DNA of 64,000 nt from Oscillospiraceae bacterium (GCA_015064895.1 SVRI01000002.1:1-64000); one strand, 5' to 3'; positions 1 to 8,685 are shown, counted from the first letter of the stretch. Notes: generated from the sequence alone by a model not told the origin. Numbers and translations: made by a program.

Positions 1-56
1 ATTAAATACACTTAAAATTCGCACAAACACCCTTGTGAGAGGTAAGCCGCCGCGGC

Positions 57-186
57 AAAGGAGAGAAGTCAGCGTAGGTTGAGATTGCGAAAGCTTACTT
101 ATTGCGAGCCTGAGTCTTGACCTCACCGTGGTCAAGACGAACCATTTTTGCCTTAGCCAAAACCTCAACCGAGCCCTCTCTCCTTT
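57..186. repeat. Imperfect long inverted repeat
   Basis: AAAGGAGAGA at 57-66 pairs with TCTCTCCTTT at 177-186, and GGTTGAG at 77-83 pairs with CTCAACC at 164-170. Inside, GTCTTGACC (114-122) and GGTCAAGAC (130-138) form a 9-bp hairpin with a 7-nt loop. Nested pairing of this size suggests a folded RNA or a small palindromic repeat. Function unknown. Confidence 0.45.
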
Positions 187-203
187 TGAGCGGAGCGTTT
201 TTG

Positions 204-231
204 CCTTCTTTTGTCGCGGGACAAAAGAAGG
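204..231. repeat. Perfect 12-bp hairpin
   Basis: CCTTCTTTTGTC (204-215) and GACAAAAGAAGG (220-231) are perfect arms around a GCGG loop. No long T-run follows, so it is not a convincing terminator by itself. Confidence 0.5.
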
Positions 232-264
232 TCGGCACCGCAGTGACGAAACACTCTCAAAAAC

Positions 265-300
265 AAAAAGAAAGGCGTACCGCAGTACGCCTTTCTTTTT
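265..300 (-). terminator. Intrinsic terminator downstream of rlmH
   Basis: Perfect 16-bp arms (265-280 and 285-300) around a 4-nt loop, with a GC core (GGCGTAC/GTACGCC) and A/T-rich flanks giving T-runs on either strand. It lies about 40 bp past the rlmH stop codon. Confidence 0.85.
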
Positions 301-339
301 ATGATTCATCCGTAAGCAAATCCCCCTTACGGAGCCTTT

Positions 340-822
340 TTATTTATGATATTTTTCTCCTTTGAGAATTGTGAATGCTCTGTATATCTGTTCTGTAAGC
401 ATTACTCCGAAAAGTCCGTGGGCAAATGTCATGGGTGAAAACGAAAGACGTAAATCGCAAGCCTTTTTCACCGTATCGGAAAGTCCGTGGGATGAGCCGA
501 CGATAAATACAATCTCGCTTCTTCCGTCATTCATCGCCTTCTGAAAGGTCCCTGCGAAAGCCTCACTTGACATTGTTTTCCCCTCAACGCACATGGCGAT
601 TTTGTATGCACTCTTTGAAAGAAGCGGCAAAAGATTCTTTGCTTCCTTTTCAAGTGCCGTGTTTATTTCACTTTGAGTAGGGTTATCGGGCAGGTTTTCG
701 GGTTTTAACACCTTTTCGGAAAACTTTGCATACTTTCCAATTCTTTTTATGTATTCGTCCATAGCCTTGCGGAAGTATTCGTCCTTCTGCTGACCGAAGT
801 AAATATATGTTACATTTAGCAT
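340..822 (-). CDS. rlmH: 23S rRNA (pseudouridine1915-N3)-methyltransferase RlmH
   Basis: RlmH is a SPOUT-class, SAM-dependent enzyme that methylates pseudouridine 1915 in helix 69 of 23S rRNA on assembled 70S ribosomes. The protein is 160 residues, the usual family length. It shows the family N-terminus (MLNVTYIYFG, then an EYIKRIGKYAKF region), the knot segment EIVFIVGSSHGLS with the glycine-rich SAM loop, and the C-terminal LSFSPMTFAHGLFGVMLTEQIYRAF signature, described here in parts. An in-frame TTG 15 bp upstream (837) would add five residues; I prefer the ATG at 822 because it matches the family start, although its ribosome site is weak. It is a single gene with its own promoter and terminator. 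Identification is firm; the start is less so. Confidence 0.93.
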   Translation of the reverse strand: MLNVTYIYFGQQKDEYFRKAMDEYIKRIGKYAKFSEKVLKPENLPDNPTQSEINTALEKEAKNLLPLLSKSAYKIAMCVEGKTMSSEAFAGTFQKAMNDGRSEIVFIVGSSHGLSDTVKKACDLRLSFSPMTFAHGLFGVMLTEQIYRAFTILKGEKYHK

Positions 823-841
823 TTTTTTACATTCCAATCTA

Positions 842-870
842 TTGACTTTTATTTTTGCGGGTGGTAGAAT
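842..870 (+). promoter_or_regulatory. Promoter for the KDG kinase gene
   Basis: TTGACT (842-847), 17-nt spacer, TAGAAT (865-870). It faces the oppositely oriented rlmH promoter at 898-926 and gives a leader of about 105 nt. Confidence 0.6.
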
Positions 871-897
871 TATGATAGTTGGTGTAGTTTTGCGTTT

Positions 898-926
898 ATT
901 ATATCACGTTTAAAAAATGATTGCAA
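898..926 (-). promoter_or_regulatory. Promoter for rlmH
   Basis: On the minus strand TTGCAA (926-921), 17-nt spacer, TATAAT (903-898). Transcription from it runs across the opposing kdgK promoter at 842-870. Confidence 0.6.
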
Positions 927-981
927 GACCGCCGATGAAAATGTTAATTTAAGTGCCATACAGGCAGAAAGGAAATATAAA

Positions 982-2001
982 ATGAAAGCAGTATGTTTCG
1001 GCGAAATTATGTTAAGACTTACTCCCAACCTTTACGACAGATTTGTACAGAGTGAAAAGTTCTGTGCATCCTTCGGCGGCGGTGAAGCAAATGTTTCCGT
1101 ATCCCTCCAGAACTACGGTATTGATGCTTCCTTTGTTACAAAGCTCCCCACCCACGAAATCGGTCAGATGGCAGTAAACAGCCTTCGCAAGTACGGCGTT
1201 GACACAAGCGATATCACACGCGGCGGCGACAGAGTAGGTATCTACTATCTTGAAAAGGGTGCTTCCGTAAGAGGTTCCAAGGTTGTATATGACAGAGCAG
1301 GCTCCTCCATCGCAACAGCTACAAAGGCAGATTTTGACTGGGAAAAGATCCTTGACGGTGCTGACTGGTTCCACTTCACAGGTATCACACCCGCTCTCGG
1401 CGACAATGTTGCTGAAATCACACTTGATGCTCTCAAGGTTTGCAAGGAAAAGGGTATCACTGTTTCCTGCGACCTCAACTACAGAAAGAAGCTCTGGACA
1501 AAGGACAAGGCAAGAGAAGTAATGGGCCAGCTTATGCCCTATGTAGATGTATGTATTGCCAACGAAGAAGATGCTGACGACGTATTCGGCATCAAGGCTG
1601 AAGGCACAGACGTAAACGCAGGTAAGCTCAATCATGAAGGTTACAAGAGCGTTGCAAAGCAGCTTGCTGACAAGTTCGGCTTCAAGTATGTTGCAATCAC
1701 ACTCAGAGAAAGCATCTCTGCCAACGACAACAACTGGGGTGCAATGCTCTACGACGGTGTTGACTACTTCTTCTCCAACAAGTACATGCTCCATATCGTA
1801 GACCGTGTTGGCGGCGGCGACTCCTTCGGCGGCGGTCTTATCTACTCCATGATGACAGGTAAGGCAAGTCAGGACATTATTGAATTTGCAGTTGCAGCTT
1901 CCGCACTCAAGCACACAATCGAAGGCGACATGAACCTTGTTACTGTTTCTGAAGTCGAAGCTCTCGTTAAGAACGGCGGCAGCGGCAGAGTTCAGAGATA
2001 A
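982..2001 (+). CDS. kdgK: PfkB-family kinase, probable 2-dehydro-3-deoxygluconokinase
   Basis: A PfkB/ribokinase-family sugar kinase of 339 residues. KDG kinase phosphorylates 2-keto-3-deoxygluconate with ATP to KDPG, in hexuronate (pectin, glucuronate) breakdown. The N-terminus GEIMLRLTP followed by a GGGEANVS stretch is typical of KDG kinases. The C-terminal PfkB signature is DRVGGGDSFGGG near residues 272-283, with the catalytic Asp in GGGDSF. The start has an AGGAAA ribosome site about 8 bp upstream. Codon use is strongly biased (AAG for Lys, CTC/CTT for Leu), as in pckG, suggesting high expression. No KDPG aldolase or uronate genes lie beside it, so another keto-sugar or fructose substrate is possible. 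It is monocistronic and ends in a composite 3' element. Confidence 0.85.
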   Translation: MKAVCFGEIMLRLTPNLYDRFVQSEKFCASFGGGEANVSVSLQNYGIDASFVTKLPTHEIGQMAVNSLRKYGVDTSDITRGGDRVGIYYLEKGASVRGSKVVYDRAGSSIATATKADFDWEKILDGADWFHFTGITPALGDNVAEITLDALKVCKEKGITVSCDLNYRKKLWTKDKAREVMGQLMPYVDVCIANEEDADDVFGIKAEGTDVNAGKLNHEGYKSVAKQLADKFGFKYVAITLRESISANDNNWGAMLYDGVDYFFSNKYMLHIVDRVGGGDSFGGGLIYSMMTGKASQDIIEFAVAASALKHTIEGDMNLVTVSEVEALVKNGGSGRVQR

Positions 2002-2143
2002 CTTACTTTTTCTTTACAAAAAGAAAAAAGCAAGCAAAAAAAAGAAAGAACTTAGCACCTACATTTTAAAAGTGCAAACCAATTCATTTTTGCTCGATTA
2101 CATTTAATCCCGACCGCCATACAACGGCGGTCGGGATTTTTAT
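1999..2143 (+). repeat. Composite 3'-end element, copy A
   Basis: Starts at the kdgK stop codon (TAA then CTTACTT). It contains an imperfect A/T-rich hairpin (about 2002-2033), the box TTAGCACC (2052-2059) with GTGC at 2072-2075 able to pair with its GCAC, a 46-nt spacer and a 13-bp terminator hairpin (2106-2118 with 2126-2138) followed by T's. It matches copies B-E in order and spacing. Confidence 0.75.
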
Positions 2144-2173
2144 ACCTTGCAAAAGTATTCATTTTTTGCTCGG

Positions 2174-4456
2174 TTATATGTCACTTTCCTTAATCGCTCT
2201 GCCGATTTTAAAAGCAATTTCCTTTGCTGCCTCAACACTTTGTGCCTCGGCAATTATTTTAAAGCCTTTTGCACGGCTTGGAACAACAGTAACATTTCCA
2301 CCCGAAAGTGTAAGTTTTATCCCTTCACCGCTGTCATCCTTTGAATCATGATACAGCTTTGACAGTCTTTCCATTGCCCGTCCCCTATTGACGTCTGCTA
2401 TATATTCGTCTGTATAAATACCGAATGACGGCAATTTTTCCATAAGCTGTGCTTCATTTTCATTTGTTACGGTCATCAGTGCAAAAAACATTACAAGAAC
2501 AACAATGCCGTCATCACATATACTATCCTGAATAAGTCTTTGTCTCACATTGCTTTTCAGTCTTTTTCCTGCAAGGCTTTTCATTACATACGGCAGATTT
2601 TTTGCACAGTACACCTCATCAACACATAGCTCATCGAGTCTTTTCAACACCGCCGCACGCATTTGGTTTTCATCAAGACACATTTCACCGTCTTTCAGCA
2701 CAACACCGCTTGTATTAAAACAGACCTCTTTTACTCCGTCAGATTTTCCCGCAAAAACTTTGCCCCCGAAATTTTCAAATATTCTTTTAAAGCTGTCGGC
2801 TCTGCCCTTTTCTTCACAGCAATTAACATAAATTTTTATCTGTGAAAAATCCTGATGTCCCGGTACGTTTTTTACAAGTCTTATTACTGCTGCCTCATAA
2901 AGCTCCTTTACCGGTACCTCGCATATTTCCGATGTCGGAACTTTGAAGGTGTTTTCATCTTCCCTTACCGCATTATAAAGCTTCATTATTTCTCTTTCGG
3001 CGGTTTCGTCAATACTGCCGCCGCTACCGGTAATAAGTTCGACCTTTAACATTCTTTCGGTGCAATCAAGACGTACAAGAAAATCAGCACCTATTATACC
3101 CGAAGCAAATCTCATCATTTCTTTGTCAGCATTACCTGCATAAAATACGGTTGAACACATATCCATGCCTGCAAGAAATGATCTGACATACAAATCATCA
3201 CGGCTTTGGCAGGCTACCAATGCCGTAAGCTTTACAAATTCATTATTCTTGAATTTAAGGCATACAGCCCTTGCAAAGCTCATAATATCAGCAAAATTAT
3301 TATCCTTGCTGCACACCGCAACACCGTCATCCACAAACGAAAAACCGCCGTTTTTGAATCTGTTCAAAATATCCTCCTTTTTAATCCTGTCAAGAGCCGA
3401 AACAACCCTGCCTTCCTCAAGAACCACGCCGTCTTCTATGACAGCACCGTCACCTATTACGCACCCCTTTGAAACAATACAGTTTTCACCTATTCTTACA
3501 CCTTCCCCGACGATGCAGCTAACAAGACCGGTTCCCTTGCCAACAAAGGTGTTCTCCGACACAATCGCACCGTCAATGTCGCACTCGTCTGAAACAGCAC
3601 ATTTGTCGCAGATTACAGAAAAACCGGATATGCTGACTCCCCTGCCGATAAAGGCACCCTCGGAAACATACACTCCGTTTTGTGCGTGAATTCCTTCATT
3701 GCACATTTTTTCAATATCACGTCCCGCACTGCTTCTAACGTCAATTATCCCCTTTGAAGCAAGAATGTTACAATCATAGTATTCATCGAGACTTCCCACA
3801 TCACACCACAAGCCGTCACAAAACACAGCCGATATTATCATGCCTTCCTTCATGAGTGACGGAAAAAGATTTTTGGAAAAATCATACTGCATGTTATCTG
3901 GGATTCTGTCAAGTGCATATTTTGACAAAACATAAATGCCTGTATTTACCGCATCCGATTTTACATTTTTCCACGACGGCTTTTCACAGAATGCCGTAAC
4001 GGTTCCATTTTCATCGGTAAGCATTACGCCGTATTCGGTTGGATTTTCCTTTCGTGCACCGACTATTGTTACTGTGCTTTTATGTGCAAGATGATGTTCA
4101 ACAGCAGACCTCAGATTAAAATCAAAAACCGCATCACCCGACACCACAAGAACGATTTCACTTTCACCGTCATAGCAGTTTTTTACACCGCCGGCAGTAC
4201 CTAACGGCTCCATTTCTCTTTTACATCTGACATTTTTGTATTTTTCACAAGTCTGCCTTATCATTTCCCATTTGTAATGGGTAGAAACAGTTATGTTATC
4301 AAAGCCTTCGCAAACTAGGTTTTCAAGTATGTTTTCAAGCACAGTCACGTCAAGGATTTTAACAAGAGGCTTTGGTTTTATATCTGTCAGAGGTGAGAGT
4401 CTTGTTCCAAATCCGCCGGCAAGCACAACCGTCTGAACCTTAACTTTTTTGTCCAT
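2174..4456 (-). CDS. Nucleotidyltransferase / left-handed helix / phosphomannomutase-like fusion
   Basis: A 760-residue cytosolic protein in three parts. Residues 1-235 are a sugar-phosphate nucleotidyltransferase: VLAGGFGTRLSPLT is the nucleotide loop, KPKPLV the lysine motif, and VSGDAVFDF the metal-binding Asp region. Residues 255-350 are hexapeptide (left-handed beta-helix) repeats rich in I-G-x-x-x-V. Residues 375-760 align with a phosphohexomutase. The architecture is known as a mannose-1-phosphate guanylyltransferase/phosphomannomutase fusion in clostridia and cyanobacteria. The mutase active-site serine loop (T-A-S-H-N-P) is not visible: the expected place after GIIGADF reads LVRLDCTERML. 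The second half is therefore probably not a working mutase and may be structural or regulatory. Start is ATG with a GGGGGA ribosome site. The exact sugar (mannose, glucose, heptose) is not decidable. Confidence 0.8.
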   Translation of the reverse strand: MDKKVKVQTVVLAGGFGTRLSPLTDIKPKPLVKILDVTVLENILENLVCEGFDNITVSTHYKWEMIRQTCEKYKNVRCKREMEPLGTAGGVKNCYDGESEIVLVVSGDAVFDFNLRSAVEHHLAHKSTVTIVGARKENPTEYGVMLTDENGTVTAFCEKPSWKNVKSDAVNTGIYVLSKYALDRIPDNMQYDFSKNLFPSLMKEGMIISAVFCDGLWCDVGSLDEYYDCNILASKGIIDVRSSAGRDIEKMCNEGIHAQNGVYVSEGAFIGRGVSISGFSVICDKCAVSDECDIDGAIVSENTFVGKGTGLVSCIVGEGVRIGENCIVSKGCVIGDGAVIEDGVVLEEGRVVSALDRIKKEDILNRFKNGGFSFVDDGVAVCSKDNNFADIMSFARAVCLKFKNNEFVKLTALVACQSRDDLYVRSFLAGMDMCSTVFYAGNADKEMMRFASGIIGADFLVRLDCTERMLKVELITGSGGSIDETAEREIMKLYNAVREDENTFKVPTSEICEVPVKELYEAAVIRLVKNVPGHQDFSQIKIYVNCCEEKGRADSFKRIFENFGGKVFAGKSDGVKEVCFNTSGVVLKDGEMCLDENQMRAAVLKRLDELCVDEVYCAKNLPYVMKSLAGKRLKSNVRQRLIQDSICDDGIVVLVMFFALMTVTNENEAQLMEKLPSFGIYTDEYIADVNRGRAMERLSKLYHDSKDDSGEGIKLTLSGGNVTVVPSRAKGFKIIAEAQSVEAAKEIAFKIGRAIKESDI

Positions 4457-4588
4457 ACAAATCCCCCGTTTTTTCTTTTTGAAACTGCAACAAGCAAGAA
4501 TTTATATATTAAGTTTTCCCACTTTATGAAAAATATATTTACTCTTTAAAAACTTTTAAAAATCTTTGCAAAAAACATGAAATTTATA

Positions 4589-4617
4589 TTGAAAAAATAC
4601 AACATTTAGTATAAAAT
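4589..4617 (+). promoter_or_regulatory. Promoter for the SLH-domain protein
   Basis: TTGAAA (4589-4594), 17-nt spacer, TAAAAT (4612-4617), in a very A/T-rich divergent intergenic region. Confidence 0.5.
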
Positions 4618-4651
4618 ATATTTGTAGCATCTATATTTCGGAGGTATAATC

Positions 4652-6775
4652 ATGAAAAAGAACAGATTTGCCATAGTTTTTCTTGTCATTTCAGTCATTG
4701 CCGTATGTATGTCGGTTTGTGCTTTTGCTGCAACCGCCACAACCTACAAAACGGTAATCACTCACGACAAGCAGGAAAATAAGGTTACACTCGACATTTA
4801 TGTTGACAGCGGCACTGCCATTGCGGGATACTGTAACTTCAAATATGACACCTCGGTTCTTTCGCTCGTTGACAAGAACGGTGACACTGTTCCCGAAACG
4901 ATAGACGATTTTCTTTCCGACGGCAAGACAACCTATCTTAAGAACATCATAAATTCCTATAACGGTGCAGATATAACCGACGTAAAAAGAGGTGCTTCAA
5001 AGCTTATTAACACTGAAAAAGGCTATCTCTTTTTTGCTTGGGCAGTTCCCAGCAGACTCCCTGCCATTAATGCATCAGAAGATAAAGTAAAGGTTGCAAG
5101 TGTAGATTTTGATGTGGTAAGTTCTTCTGTTCCCGATGAAGACAGCATTATTGTTGCATCAAAGCAGTACACAAACACCGTTGACAGCTGGTACAACGGC
5201 ATGATTGTCCTCAACGAGGCAAAGAAAGCATTCATATACGACGGCGACAAAACCGGCACGGAATACTACTCATCTGAGTTTATAACATCAGGAAAAGCAA
5301 ACCCCGATGATGATCCTCAGGATACACCAGATGACGAGCCTCAGGATACTCCCGACGACGAACCTCAGGACACACCCGACGACGAACCTCAGGATACACT
5401 AGATGACGAGCCTCAGGATACTCCCGACGACGAACCTCAGGATACACCGGATGACGAGCCTCAGGACACACCCGACGACGAACCTCAGGATACTCCCGAT
5501 GACGAGCCTCAGGACACACCCGACGACGAACCCCACGACACACCCGACGACGAACCTCAGGATACTCCCGATGACGAGCCTCAGGATACTCCCGACGACG
5601 AACCCCAGGATAATCCCGACGACAGCAATTGCAACGGCACCGAAAACGAAACCGTTTCCGAGGCAACATGTGCAAAAGAGATTGATTTTAAAATTGAAAT
5701 TATCCCCGAAACCGAAAGTGCTCGAATCAAATGGTTACACCCCGAAGACATTGACATTGAATCATACACACTCATCATCTGTGACAAAGATTTTGACGTT
5801 GTCAAAAAGGTCTCCGGAATTTCAAACATCAGCATTTCGTATACAGTATCCGATCTTTACGGAGGTACTGACTACAGAATATATCTCATGGCTCAGGATT
5901 CAGACAGCATTTACACATCCGATGTTTATTCCTTCAAGACAGACGATTACGAATCTTATCCCCCCGTCAATTCCTTTAATGTTACATATGACAAAAACGG
6001 CACATACCTTTACGGCTTGGCAAACGAAAACGTGATGTACGGCGGATATGTCACAAAGGTACCCGAAGTTATCACGAAAGACGGTTCGGTTTTTATAGGC
6101 TGGTCAAAGGACAAGGTAAATGTCATTGACATATACAACGAAAAGATATATACAGATACAGTATTCTATCCCCTGACAGCTTCGGCAAAGCCTGCCGCAA
6201 AAACATATATTGCAGGCTACAGTGACGGCAGCTTCAAGCCCGAAGGAAACATCACAAGAGCAGAAGCTGCAACCATAATTTCGAGAATCAGCAACAAGTT
6301 CAGTTCGTCCACCAGATACTGCCACACCTTTACGGACTGTCCCGAAGGAATATGGTATGAAAAGGCCGTAGCCTTCTGTTCCTCTCAGGGCTACATCAAG
6401 GGATATGAGGATGCAACCTTCAGACCCGACGGAAACATTACAAGAGCAGAATTTGCCACCATTCTCGTAAGAGTATTCGGTTACGACGGCATTACGGGTT
6501 TGAATGTTTTCTCCGACCTTGACGGTCACTGGGCAAAGGATTATGTCAGCGTACTTTACAGCGCAGGCATTATTGTTCCCGACCAAAACGGCAAATTCCG
6601 TCCTAACGAAAAACTGACCCGTGAAGATGCGGTTTCAATGATAAACAGATGTCTCGAAACAATCCCCGACAGACAGTCAATCCTTGATGAGCTGACGGAA
6701 AACGGCTACAAATTTTCCGACGTTCCTCAGCATTCAGCTTCATTCTTTGACATCATGTCCGCAGTAATGAAATAA
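4652..6775 (+). CDS. S-layer-homology anchored surface protein with acidic repeat stalk
   Basis: A 707-residue exported protein. Residues 1-27 are a signal peptide ending near AFA-AT. Residues 30-200 form a beta-rich domain resembling cohesin-type modules. Residues 219-322 are 13 copies of an eight-residue unit, consensus DDEPQDTP, a long acidic stalk. Residues 345-430 look like a fibronectin type III domain, residues 450-510 resemble an InlB/Flg_new beta repeat (FIGWSKD), and residues 517-690 carry three SLH modules with ITRAEAATI, ITRAEFATI and LTREDAVSM motifs. SLH modules bind pyruvylated secondary wall polymer, so the protein should sit on the cell surface with its N-terminal domain outward. 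The ATG follows a CGGAGG site. The ligand of the N-terminal domain is unknown. A cohesin would imply cellulosome-type assembly, but I see no dockerin protein in the window. Confidence 0.85.
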   Translation: MKKNRFAIVFLVISVIAVCMSVCAFAATATTYKTVITHDKQENKVTLDIYVDSGTAIAGYCNFKYDTSVLSLVDKNGDTVPETIDDFLSDGKTTYLKNIINSYNGADITDVKRGASKLINTEKGYLFFAWAVPSRLPAINASEDKVKVASVDFDVVSSSVPDEDSIIVASKQYTNTVDSWYNGMIVLNEAKKAFIYDGDKTGTEYYSSEFITSGKANPDDDPQDTPDDEPQDTPDDEPQDTPDDEPQDTLDDEPQDTPDDEPQDTPDDEPQDTPDDEPQDTPDDEPQDTPDDEPHDTPDDEPQDTPDDEPQDTPDDEPQDNPDDSNCNGTENETVSEATCAKEIDFKIEIIPETESARIKWLHPEDIDIESYTLIICDKDFDVVKKVSGISNISISYTVSDLYGGTDYRIYLMAQDSDSIYTSDVYSFKTDDYESYPPVNSFNVTYDKNGTYLYGLANENVMYGGYVTKVPEVITKDGSVFIGWSKDKVNVIDIYNEKIYTDTVFYPLTASAKPAAKTYIAGYSDGSFKPEGNITRAEAATIISRISNKFSSSTRYCHTFTDCPEGIWYEKAVAFCSSQGYIKGYEDATFRPDGNITRAEFATILVRVFGYDGITGLNVFSDLDGHWAKDYVSVLYSAGIIVPDQNGKFRPNEKLTREDAVSMINRCLETIPDRQSILDELTENGYKFSDVPQHSASFFDIMSAVMK
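5306..5617 (+). repeat. 24-bp coding tandem repeat, 13 units
   Basis: Thirteen in-frame 24-bp units encode DDEPQDTP with minor variants (DDDPQDTP, EPHDTP, QDTL, QDNP). Such arrays change length by slippage or recombination, so the stalk length probably varies between strains. Confidence 0.9.
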
Positions 6776-6781
6776 CAAAAA

Positions 6782-6800
6782 GGGACGGTTTATCCGTCCC
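6782..6800 (+). terminator. Weak hairpin between SLH gene and ABC exporter
   Basis: GGGACGG (6782-6788) and CCGTCCC (6794-6800) form a 7-bp stem with only a short T-stretch after it. It may be a leaky terminator; I see no strong promoter in the 44-bp gap, so the exporter may be read through from the SLH gene. Confidence 0.5.
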
Positions 6801-6819
6801 GAACTTTTGAGGTTTTTAT

Positions 6820-8535
6820 ATGATAAAACGATTTCTGCACTACTACAAGTTCCACAAGAAGCTCTTTATTCTTGACATGTGTGCATCTCTTCTTGTTTCG
6901 CTCATCGGCATTGTATACCCCGTTATAACAAGAAAAATGCTTAATGACCTTATACCCGACAAAAACTACAGAATGATTGTAATTTTCGGCATATCGCTGC
7001 TCTGTCTTTACATTTGCAAAATGCTGCTCAATTATTTCATCCAGTACAAGGGTCATGTAATGGGTGTTAAAATGCAGGCACAGATGAGAAGCGACATGTT
7101 CGCACATCTTGAAAAGCTGCCCTATTCCTTCTATGACGAAAACGAAACGGGCAAGCTTATGTCCAGAATGACAAACGACCTTATGAGTGTAACCGAGCTT
7201 GCACATCACGGCCCTGAAAACTTAATAATTTCAGGTATCACCATTATTATTTCTTTCTGCTACCTTGCAACAATTAACATTTACCTTACACTTATAATTT
7301 TTGCCTGTGTTCCCTTTCTCATTTTTGCGGCGGCAATACTCAGAAAGAAAATGACTGCGGCTTTTCTTGCAAGCAGAACCGCCGTTGCCGAAATCAATGC
7401 AAGGCTTGAAAGCAGCATATCCGGCATACGTGTTACAAAGGCATTTACCAACGCAGACAAGGAACAGGAAAAGTTTGAGGAAGGCAACAAGGAATTTGTC
7501 GATGCAAGGAAGGACGCCTACAATGCAATGGGCCGTTTTCATTCTTCCACAATGTTTATAAACGACATATTCAATGTAATTGTTCTGATTGCAGGCGGTT
7601 TCTTCCTCTACAACGGTCAGATTACCTTCGGTGACTATTCGGCATTTGTAGTATCAATCACGCTGTTTACTCAGCCTGTTATGACTCTTATAAACTTTAC
7701 CGAACAGTTCCAGGACGGTTTTACCGGCTTTAAAAGATTTCTTGAAATTATTGACGAAGAACCCGAAAAAGACAGTGAAAACGCAAAGGACATTGAAAAT
7801 GTCAAGGGACACATCGAGTTCAAAAACGTCACCTACGGTTATACAGATTCGGTAAACGTCCTCAAAAACGTAAGTCTTGACATCGGCAAAGGAAAAACAT
7901 ATGCCCTTGTCGGTCCTTCGGGCGGCGGCAAAACGACAATCTGTCATCTTATCCCCAAGTTCTACGATGCACACGAGGGTGAAATCCTCATTGACGGAAT
8001 GAACATTGATACAATAACAAGACATTCCTTAAGACGTGCCATAGGCATTGTTCAGCAGGACATATATCTCTTTAATGCAAGCATAAAGGAAAACATACTT
8101 TACGGCAGACTTGATGCCACAGACGAAGAAGTTATTGAGGCAGCAAAAAGAGCCAACATCCACGACTACATAATGAGTTTAGAGAACGGCTACGAAACGC
8201 AAATCGGTGAACGCGGCATCAAGCTTTCGGGAGGTCAGAAGCAGAGGTTATCAATTGCCCGTGTCTTCTTAAAGAACCCGCCAATTCTTATCCTTGACGA
8301 GGCAACAAGTGCCCTTGACAATTCGACCGAAATTCTTATTCAGCAGTCTCTTGACGAGCTTTGCAAAGGACGTACAACCATCGTTGTTGCACACAGGCTT
8401 TCGACTATCAAGAATGCTGACGAAATTGCAGTTATTGAAGACGGTGTAATTACCGAAAAAGGCAGTCACGACGAGCTGATGGGTGCAGGCGGTACGTATG
8501 CGACGCTGTACAGTCAGCAATTCCGCGGTGTTTAA
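6820..8535 (+). CDS. ABC exporter half-transporter (ABCB/MsbA-type)
   Basis: A 571-residue membrane protein with the N-terminal six-helix exporter domain (residues 1-310) fused to a nucleotide-binding domain (330-571). Visible motifs: Walker A GPSGGGKTTICHL near 366, Q-loop VQQDIYLF, signature LSGGQKQRLSIAR, Walker B ILILDEATSALD, and the H-loop VAHRLS. Such half-transporters work as homodimers that export lipids, peptides or drugs using ATP. No partner half-transporter is adjacent, supporting a homodimer. The start follows a GAGG site. The substrate cannot be told from sequence; the upstream surface protein is the only contextual hint. A composite 3' element starts at the stop codon. Confidence 0.92.
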   Translation: MIKRFLHYYKFHKKLFILDMCASLLVSLIGIVYPVITRKMLNDLIPDKNYRMIVIFGISLLCLYICKMLLNYFIQYKGHVMGVKMQAQMRSDMFAHLEKLPYSFYDENETGKLMSRMTNDLMSVTELAHHGPENLIISGITIIISFCYLATINIYLTLIIFACVPFLIFAAAILRKKMTAAFLASRTAVAEINARLESSISGIRVTKAFTNADKEQEKFEEGNKEFVDARKDAYNAMGRFHSSTMFINDIFNVIVLIAGGFFLYNGQITFGDYSAFVVSITLFTQPVMTLINFTEQFQDGFTGFKRFLEIIDEEPEKDSENAKDIENVKGHIEFKNVTYGYTDSVNVLKNVSLDIGKGKTYALVGPSGGGKTTICHLIPKFYDAHEGEILIDGMNIDTITRHSLRRAIGIVQQDIYLFNASIKENILYGRLDATDEEVIEAAKRANIHDYIMSLENGYETQIGERGIKLSGGQKQRLSIARVFLKNPPILILDEATSALDNSTEILIQQSLDELCKGRTTIVVAHRLSTIKNADEIAVIEDGVITEKGSHDELMGAGGTYATLYSQQFRGV

Positions 8536-8680
8536 CTTACTTCTTCTTTTTCGGAAAAGAAGAAGTAAGCAAGAAGAAAAGGTTTTAGCACCGACAATTT
8601 CGTATATGAAAATTTAACATCAAATACACGATTAAAGCAATCCCCGACCGCCATTAAGGCAAGCGGTCGGGGATTTTTAA
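8533..8680 (+). repeat. Composite 3'-end element, copy B
   Basis: Starts at the exporter stop codon. The first hairpin is perfect: 15-bp arms (8536-8550 and 8555-8569) with a TCGG loop. TTAGCACC lies at 8585-8592, followed by a 48-nt spacer and a terminator with 11-bp arms (8641-8651, 8663-8673) and T-run. Confidence 0.8.
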
Positions 8681-8685
8681 TTAAT

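Larger units (their letters stand above)
1..339. other. Gene-free region with nested inverted repeats
   Basis: I see no credible gene here; the short reading frames match nothing I recognise. The DNA is structured: an imperfect long palindrome (57-186), an inner hairpin (114-138), a perfect 12-bp hairpin (204-231) and a terminator-type hairpin (265-300). It lies downstream of rlmH on the minus strand. It may be a structured RNA, a non-autonomous repeat or a decayed sequence; the sequence alone does not decide. Confidence 0.5.

Noticed and set aside
117-365. An 82-residue plus-strand frame over the gene-free start
   Set aside because: It runs through two hairpins and a terminator, has no ribosome site, and matches no family I know.
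1012-1914. A 300-residue open frame opposite kdgK
   Set aside because: Same cause: antisense of a highly biased gene, with unnatural Cys-rich composition.
5280-5675. An Arg-rich repetitive open frame opposite the acidic stalk, and a possible CRISPR array
   Set aside because: The 24-bp units are contiguous without spacers and encode DDEPQDTP in frame in the SLH gene; the antisense frame is a by-product.
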